This document shows, piece after piece, positions 60,427 through 64,000 of a stretch of 64,000 nt of DNA. A model generated the notes under the pieces. That model was not told the DNA's origin, did not search any database, and saw nothing but the letters and a program-made list of their open reading frames with translations. How positions within the stretch are numbered: the first letter of the stretch is position 1; each line of letters opens with the position of its first letter. Source of the DNA: UBA6168 sp964442355 (GTDB lineage Bacteria > Bacteroidota > Bacteroidia > Chitinophagales > Saprospiraceae); NCBI GenBank assembly GCA_964442355.1, contig CAYTZS010000004.1, forward strand, positions 17,314 through 81,313, in the 5' to 3' direction. Position numbers and translations under genes: made by a program.

Positions 60427-60463
60427 GAAAAAACCCGCCGTCCGCCTTTGGCGTGGCGGCGGG
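60427..60463 (-). terminator. Rho-independent terminator for the nuclease gene
   Basis: On the - strand, CCCGCCG pairs with CGGCGGG around GCCAAAGGCGGA. A run of seven T follows (A-run at 60427-60433 on the + strand). Confidence 0.75.
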
Positions 60464-60563
60464 TGCGCTCCGGGCGGAGCGGTGGCGACAAACAACAACT
60501 CATTTCGGTTGACCCCAAAGGAGCAAGCGGTTACACGGTTTGCAGTTTTGCAGTCAAAAATGT

Positions 60564-61406
60564 TTATACCCGCTCGCCTGATTCTTGGAACTTGCGCAGC
60601 AGGTAGCGGTATTTCTTCCGGCCCTTTTCGATGAAGTCACTGTCCCGGTGGAAGGGTACGATGTGGACGGCGTAGGGCGGGCGTTTCTGTACCCCGATGA
60701 AATAGAACCATTCGGCACGGCTGCCGTCGAGGTAGAAAGCGGCTTGACGGTCGTAGTCGTACACGTCGAGCAGTTCAGTGAAACGTTCCCCGCTCCATGC
60801 GGACGTGGTTTTCACGTCGAAAACCGCCTTCCGGCAAACGATGTCATACTGCGCTTTGCAGGGCAAGCCCGTTGCCCGGTCTTTCCAAACCCTCGGCTTT
60901 TCGTAGGAAAGCCGTTTGAACTTGGGCTGGCTGGCAAGGAAGCCGCCGAAGTCGCCGATATAGGCGTCCCGCATTTGCCGGATGGCTTCCCACTCGGAGG
61001 GGCGCAAGTTCCAAACCGGGTCGCCGCTGCGGGCGTGTTCAAGGGCAACGGCGTGGAAGGCTTGGCCGAACACGAGGCAGCGCTCCGGGTAGCGGATTTC
61101 CTCGCCCTGCAATTTGGCCTTGAAGCGGGTGAGCCGGGAATTGCTGATGGCAGGGATTCTGCGGATATGGCCGTCCGGCAACTCGGCAAGTGGCACGGAT
61201 GCCTCAAAGCCCAAGTGACTGAACAAGTTCAGGTAGTTCACGAGGCTGGCACGGGTCAGGCACTCGGTTTTTGCCGTCCATTTTACCAGCATGGTTTCGA
61301 GCGTTTCGCTGGTCAGGTTGCTGTTGATATTGCCGTAGGGCGTTCCGAGGATTTGGCTGGCAGGGGCAATAGCGAGGTCTGCCAAGCGGGTGTTGGTGGT
61401 TGTCAT
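60564..61406 (-). CDS. PD-(D/E)XK nuclease-like protein (RecE/Cas4-like exonuclease fold)
   Basis: A 280-residue protein with the RecE/RecB-like arrangement: FGQAFHAVALE (His118), CKAQYDIVCRKAVFDVKTTS with Asp188, Asp197 and Lys199, and YDYDRQAAFYLDG with Gln221. This is the catalytic pattern of PD-(D/E)XK exonucleases used in phage or plasmid recombination. ATG 61406 (MTTTNTRLADL) is a good start; the frame runs open to 61676 but that part is random. With the next gene it may form a recombination pair. Confidence 0.8.
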   Translation of the reverse strand: MTTTNTRLADLAIAPASQILGTPYGNINSNLTSETLETMLVKWTAKTECLTRASLVNYLNLFSHLGFEASVPLAELPDGHIRRIPAISNSRLTRFKAKLQGEEIRYPERCLVFGQAFHAVALEHARSGDPVWNLRPSEWEAIRQMRDAYIGDFGGFLASQPKFKRLSYEKPRVWKDRATGLPCKAQYDIVCRKAVFDVKTTSAWSGERFTELLDVYDYDRQAAFYLDGSRAEWFYFIGVQKRPPYAVHIVPFHRDSDFIEKGRKKYRYLLRKFQESGERV

Positions 61407-61481
61407 TGTCGTATTTTTAGAAGGTGAGAGGGCGAGAAAGTGCGCAGCCACTACCCTACCCTTTCGGTGAAAGAAAGATTG

Positions 61482-61522
61482 AAAAGCGGCGGCTTCCCTA
61501 CGGGGAGCAGGAACAGCCGCCA
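61482..61522 (-). terminator. Hairpin between nuclease and upstream gene
   Basis: On the - strand, GGCGGCTGTT pairs with AGCCGCC; it is followed by GCTTTTC. It may be a weak terminator. It belongs to the GC-rich hairpin type also seen near the DUF4625 modules. Confidence 0.45.
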
Positions 61523-61543
61523 CCAAGCAAGTAGATGGTACGT

Positions 61544-62191
61544 TCAGGCTGCGACCGCTGCCGCTTCTGCCTCCGCCTCGGCGGGCTGGCCGTTCAATTC
61601 GATGACCGGGTGCGGGGGGTTCCAATTCAGGGCAAACTCGATGCGGGCGTCCCCGGTGGTGGTTTCTTCCCGCCAAAAATTGATGCCCTCCGTGACCCGG
61701 AAAAGGGTTTCCTTATCGCCCTTCTCCAGCTTTTTGTAGCTAAACTCCGCCATGAAATACTTCTTGCCGGGGGCGTCGGGGTCTTTGCACTCCTTCTCGA
61801 CCGGGCGGGCGGTGATGACCACATCGCAGGGCGTCACATCGTCGTAAAACATTTCATTGGCTGCCAAGCGCATAAAGTTCTCGACGCTGTACCCGTGGAA
61901 CAGCACGGCGCACACCTGACGGGCTTCGTTGAGGAAAAAGAACTCCGCCCAACGCTTTTTGCCCATGCCCAAAATATTGTCGTTGAAGATGCGGTAGGCA
62001 ATGGGGATGAAGGAAAACTCCTCCCCTTTCTTGGTCAGCGACACGTCGCCGTTGAGGTTGAAATTGCCCTTGCTGGCGTCGAAGCGGATTTGGCGGGGGT
62101 AGCCGGGTAGGTAGCGCAGGTTGTGGACTTCGCCCGTCTTTTTGTCAATCAGGTTGCCATTGGCACTGGTGATTGGAAGCAGATTTTTCAT
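61544..62191 (-). CDS. Hypothetical protein, possible single-strand DNA recombination partner
   Basis: A 215-residue protein with no clear family match. The visible features are an N-terminal NLLPITSANGNLIDKKTGEVHNLRYL, a beta-rich middle, and an Ala/Glu-rich tail. Its place next to a RecE-like nuclease suggests a DNA-binding or annealing partner, as is usual for such pairs in mobile elements, but no RecT motif can be shown. The function is unresolved. Confidence 0.6.
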   Translation of the reverse strand: MKNLLPITSANGNLIDKKTGEVHNLRYLPGYPRQIRFDASKGNFNLNGDVSLTKKGEEFSFIPIAYRIFNDNILGMGKKRWAEFFFLNEARQVCAVLFHGYSVENFMRLAANEMFYDDVTPCDVVITARPVEKECKDPDAPGKKYFMAEFSYKKLEKGDKETLFRVTEGINFWREETTTGDARIEFALNWNPPHPVIELNGQPAEAEAEAAAVAA

Positions 62192-62422
62192 AGTAAAAAT
62201 GGTTTTAATATTTTCCTGAATAAGCCCGCATGATGGCGGGTTATTTCAGGATGACAAAAGGTGCAGTGTTTGACCGGGATACTGCGCCCCCTGCCCAACC
62301 TGTTGCCGCACAGGGAGGGAAAAGCGGTTTCTCTTTCAGATTTATTCCGGCTATGCCCGGAAAAGGCTATTTCTCAAAGGAATTTCTACCGAAAACTAAG
62401 CCCGTACTACTTGCGCAAGAGG

Positions 62423-62451
62423 AAAAGCGGCAGGGATAACGCCCCCTGCCG
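62423..62451 (-). terminator. Hairpin terminator
   Basis: On the - strand, CGGCAGGG (from 62451) pairs with CCCTGCCG around GGCGTTAT. It is followed by CTTTT, just past the end of the 109-aa gene. Confidence 0.6.
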
Positions 62452-62472
62452 TGGCGGTTTTCTCACAGTATG

Positions 62473-62802
62473 TCAAAGCAGCAATTCAAAAAGCATCTCC
62501 GCCAACTCCCTCTCCTCCAGCCCAGCCCAAGCGGTGATTTTGTAACGGTCGCCACCTTCGGAAAGGATGTCGGCCTCGATTCCGACAACCTTGCATTTCC
62601 GGTTGAAAAAACGGTGGGACTGCTCGGTGAAGGGCGGCACGATTGGCAACCTGCCATGCAAGCAAACCACCTCGTATTCCTGATAGCCGGGGGTGATGCA
62701 AAAATGCTCGGCGGGGCGCAAGGTGTGCTCCTCATAATAGGCTTCGGCGGAAGCAATTCGGGACGCCTCGACGCTCTCGGATAGGTAAGCTGTGTTTGTC
62801 AT
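62473..62802 (-). CDS. Hypothetical protein
   Basis: A 109-residue cytoplasmic protein of unknown family with a conserved-looking core HFCITPGYQEYEVVCLHGRLPIVPPF and an acidic C-terminus. ATG 62802 (MTNTAYLSES) is close after the first promoter-like unit. It is the first gene of the - strand block. Confidence 0.55.
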   Translation of the reverse strand: MTNTAYLSESVEASRIASAEAYYEEHTLRPAEHFCITPGYQEYEVVCLHGRLPIVPPFTEQSHRFFNRKCKVVGIEADILSEGGDRYKITAWAGLEERELAEMLFELLL

Positions 62803-62832
62803 TTGTCTATGATTTTTAAGTGTTTGACAGTT

Positions 62833-62863
62833 CAAAAATACAAACAAAAATGCTAATTAACAA
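62833..62863 (-). promoter_or_regulatory. Bacteroidota-type promoter for the - strand block
   Basis: On the - strand, TATTTTTG (62833-62840) fits TAnnTTTG. TTG (62861-62863) lies about 20 bases upstream. The predicted leader to ATG 62802 is about 24 bases. Confidence 0.5.
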
Positions 62864-63066
62864 GACTTGTCAAGTTTTTGAAAACATATTTTTATCAAAT
62901 ATAAAACACAAATAAAAGTGCTAAATTAAACAGATTTAGTGCAGCTAAAAGGGCATTGGAAGTGCCGATAAACACATAAAAAATAAACAAAACCTATAAA
63001 TAAAAATATAAAAACAGACAAAAAAAAGTGCCAAATAATTATAAATACACAAACAAAAGTGCTAAC
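62841..63066. repeat. Four promoter-like direct repeat units in an AT-rich region
   Basis: Units at 62841-62858, 62908-62926, 63018-63037 and 63048-63066 share the consensus CACAAAyAAAAGTGCTAAwTT (on the - strand TTAGCACTTTTrTTTG). The first two are followed on the - strand by TAnnTTTG boxes (TATTTTTG; TATATTTG at 62896-62903). Spacing is irregular (about 68, 110 and 31 bases). The region between 62803 and 63096 holds no gene. It may be a multi-site operator, a promoter array or an iteron-like origin. Confidence 0.55.
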
Positions 63067-63096
63067 TTAGTAGCAGATAAAAACAAACACTGAAAG

Positions 63097-63813
63097 ATGG
63101 CAACGACAAACACCACCAAACAGGAAGCAAACCGGGCAAGCGCCGCCGCACACTGGGCGAAAAAGGACGCCGAAGCCGCCCGCCACGCCGCACAAGCAAG
63201 CGAAGCCACCAACCCGGAGCGGAACGGCGAAGCCCGCCGCCACCACGCCGAAGCGCAGCAAGCAAGCTGGGAAGCACAACAAGCCGCCCGCAAAGCCCAA
63301 GCCGCCAACGACCCGGAAACGGCAGCCCGCCACGCCGCCGAAGCCGAGGCAGCCGCCGAAAAAGCGAAGCAAAGCCGCAAGGCTGCCGAAGCTGCCGCCC
63401 AACAGGATGCCCCAGCGGACGCACTGACCCAAGCTGCCCGCCACGCCGCCAGCGAAGCACAGAAAAGCGCCGAAGAAGCAGCGGAAGCCAGCCAGGAAGC
63501 CCAACGCCAGAACCTGAAAGAAGCCAGCTACGGCGACGTGCGCAACTACAAAGCCGCCCACGCCCACAAGGAAGCGAGGCAACAGGCGGCACGGGCGCAA
63601 GCCGAAGCCGAAGCAGCGGCCCGCAGCGCCGCATGGACGAGCTACCACGAAATAGAAGGGCTGAAACAGGAAGCGGCAAAAGCTGCCCAACGCCACGCTC
63701 GGCGAGCTGCCGAAGCCGCCCGGAAAGCGAAGGAAGCAGCCAAAGCAGCGAAAGAAGGGGCAAGGGAAGCCAAGCAACGGCACGACGAAAACCCCACCGA
63801 CCCGGAAGACTGA
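63097..63813 (+). CDS. Ala/Glu/Lys-rich coiled-coil protein
   Basis: A 238-residue protein of very low complexity: almost entirely Ala, Glu, Lys, Arg, Gln and His, with heptad-like AAEAAAEKAKQ and ARKAKEAAKAAKEG segments and almost no hydrophobic large residues. Predicted to form a long alpha-helical coiled coil. It has no signal peptide. The function is unknown; such proteins may act as DNA- or scaffold-binding proteins in mobile elements. It is followed by the hairpin GGCGGGGG-N8-CCCCCGCC (63825-63848). Confidence 0.65.
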   Translation: MATTNTTKQEANRASAAAHWAKKDAEAARHAAQASEATNPERNGEARRHHAEAQQASWEAQQAARKAQAANDPETAARHAAEAEAAAEKAKQSRKAAEAAAQQDAPADALTQAARHAASEAQKSAEEAAEASQEAQRQNLKEASYGDVRNYKAAHAHKEARQQAARAQAEAEAAARSAAWTSYHEIEGLKQEAAKAAQRHARRAAEAARKAKEAAKAAKEGAREAKQRHDENPTDPED

Positions 63814-63972
63814 ACGACGACAACGGCGGGGGCAAATGAACCCCCGCCCCAAGTAACCAAGCCCCGACCGAGAACAACGAGGGAGCGGGCGACGCACACG
63901 CAGCACCGAACAGGCAAAGCGAGCGCCCAAAAGGAAAAAAAGAAAAAAGAAAACCCCCTAAAAACCCGAGCC

Positions 63973-63997
63973 GGGGGGTGGGGTTCGGGGAGGGGGG
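63973..63997 (+). other. G-quadruplex-forming sequence
   Basis: The four G-tracts GGGGGG-T-GGGG-TTC-GGGG-A-GGGGGG lie on the + strand at the edge of the window, following an AAAAACCCC-type segment. Confidence 0.65.
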
Positions 63998-64000
63998 CGG

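Noticed and set aside
60564..61676. Longer version of the PD-(D/E)XK gene starting at 61676
   Set aside because: The extra 90 residues overlap the start of the neighbouring gene region and are random; ATG 61406 gives a natural N-terminus.
1..64000. tRNA, rRNA, CRISPR array
   Set aside because: No cloverleaf, rRNA or regular spaced repeat was recognised in the intergenic stretches; a covariance search was not possible here.

Overview
The window looks like chromosomal or large-plasmid DNA of a GC-rich member of the Bacteroidota. The signs are C-terminal type IX secretion (T9SS) sorting domains on six proteins, many lipoproteins, promoters of the TAnnTTTG type, an Mpi-type serine recombinase and Bacteroidota-type families (DUF4625, DUF6660, choice-of-anchor V). 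A placement in the Saprospiria/Lewinella-like group is a guess from GC content and T9SS use. No tRNA, rRNA or CRISPR array was recognised.

From 0 to about 54.7 kb almost everything serves metal handling, mainly copper. (a) 0-17.6 kb, all on the + strand: the tail of a membrane-anchored beta-barrel protein, a PKD lipoprotein, a periplasmic multicopper oxidase, a CxxC (HMA) protein, a DUF4625 lipoprotein, a T9SS beta-propeller protein, an MbnP-like copper protein followed by two MauG/MbnH-type di-heme peroxidases, a methyltransferase, a Crp/Fnr regulator, a second (T9SS) multicopper oxidase, a choice-of-anchor V protein, a MerT-like/GDCCVxC protein and a CPH-type (CopB) P-type ATPase. (b) 17.6-21.6 kb: a TonB receptor on the - strand, divergent from an HMA-AraC regulator and an HMA-MauE membrane protein. 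(c) 21.6-43 kb: three complete HME-RND efflux systems. These are CusA + TolC + two CusB; CzcB + CzcA + MFS + TolC; and a CusA/CzcA-TolC fusion + CusB. Small His- or Cys-rich proteins sit between them. (d) 43-54.7 kb: a DUF3703 protein, a His-rich lipoprotein, a secreted peptidylarginine-deiminase-like enzyme, a second DUF4625 module, a second Crp/Fnr regulator, a di-heme oxidoreductase + Rieske + outer-membrane porin operon, an AT-rich PLD-like gene and a Zn/Cd-type P-type ATPase.

From about 54.7 kb to the end the content changes to accessory or mobile-element genes: a triple PepSY-like His-rich lipoprotein, a serine recombinase, two unknown proteins, an AbiV-like protein, and a - strand block of DUF6166, ArdC, a PD-(D/E)XK nuclease and two unknown proteins. 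These are followed by an AT-rich region with repeated promoter-like units, an Ala-rich coiled-coil gene and a G-rich stretch. This resembles the anti-restriction/recombination part of a conjugative element or plasmid.

Functionally (inference), the left part would bind and oxidise copper outside the cytoplasm (MbnP/MauG, the MCOs, Rieske-DHOR). The ATPases and RND pumps would move Cu/Ag and Zn/Cd/Co out of the cytoplasm and periplasm, with HMA-AraC and the Crp/Fnr proteins as candidate regulators. The most unusual items are: a DUF4625 gene module present twice with the same flanking hairpins; an RND-TolC fusion with an apparent internal signal peptide; a PepSY/His-Met-Gly protein; a PLD-like protein with a possible EVE-type C-terminus; and the repeated promoter-like units near 63 kb.
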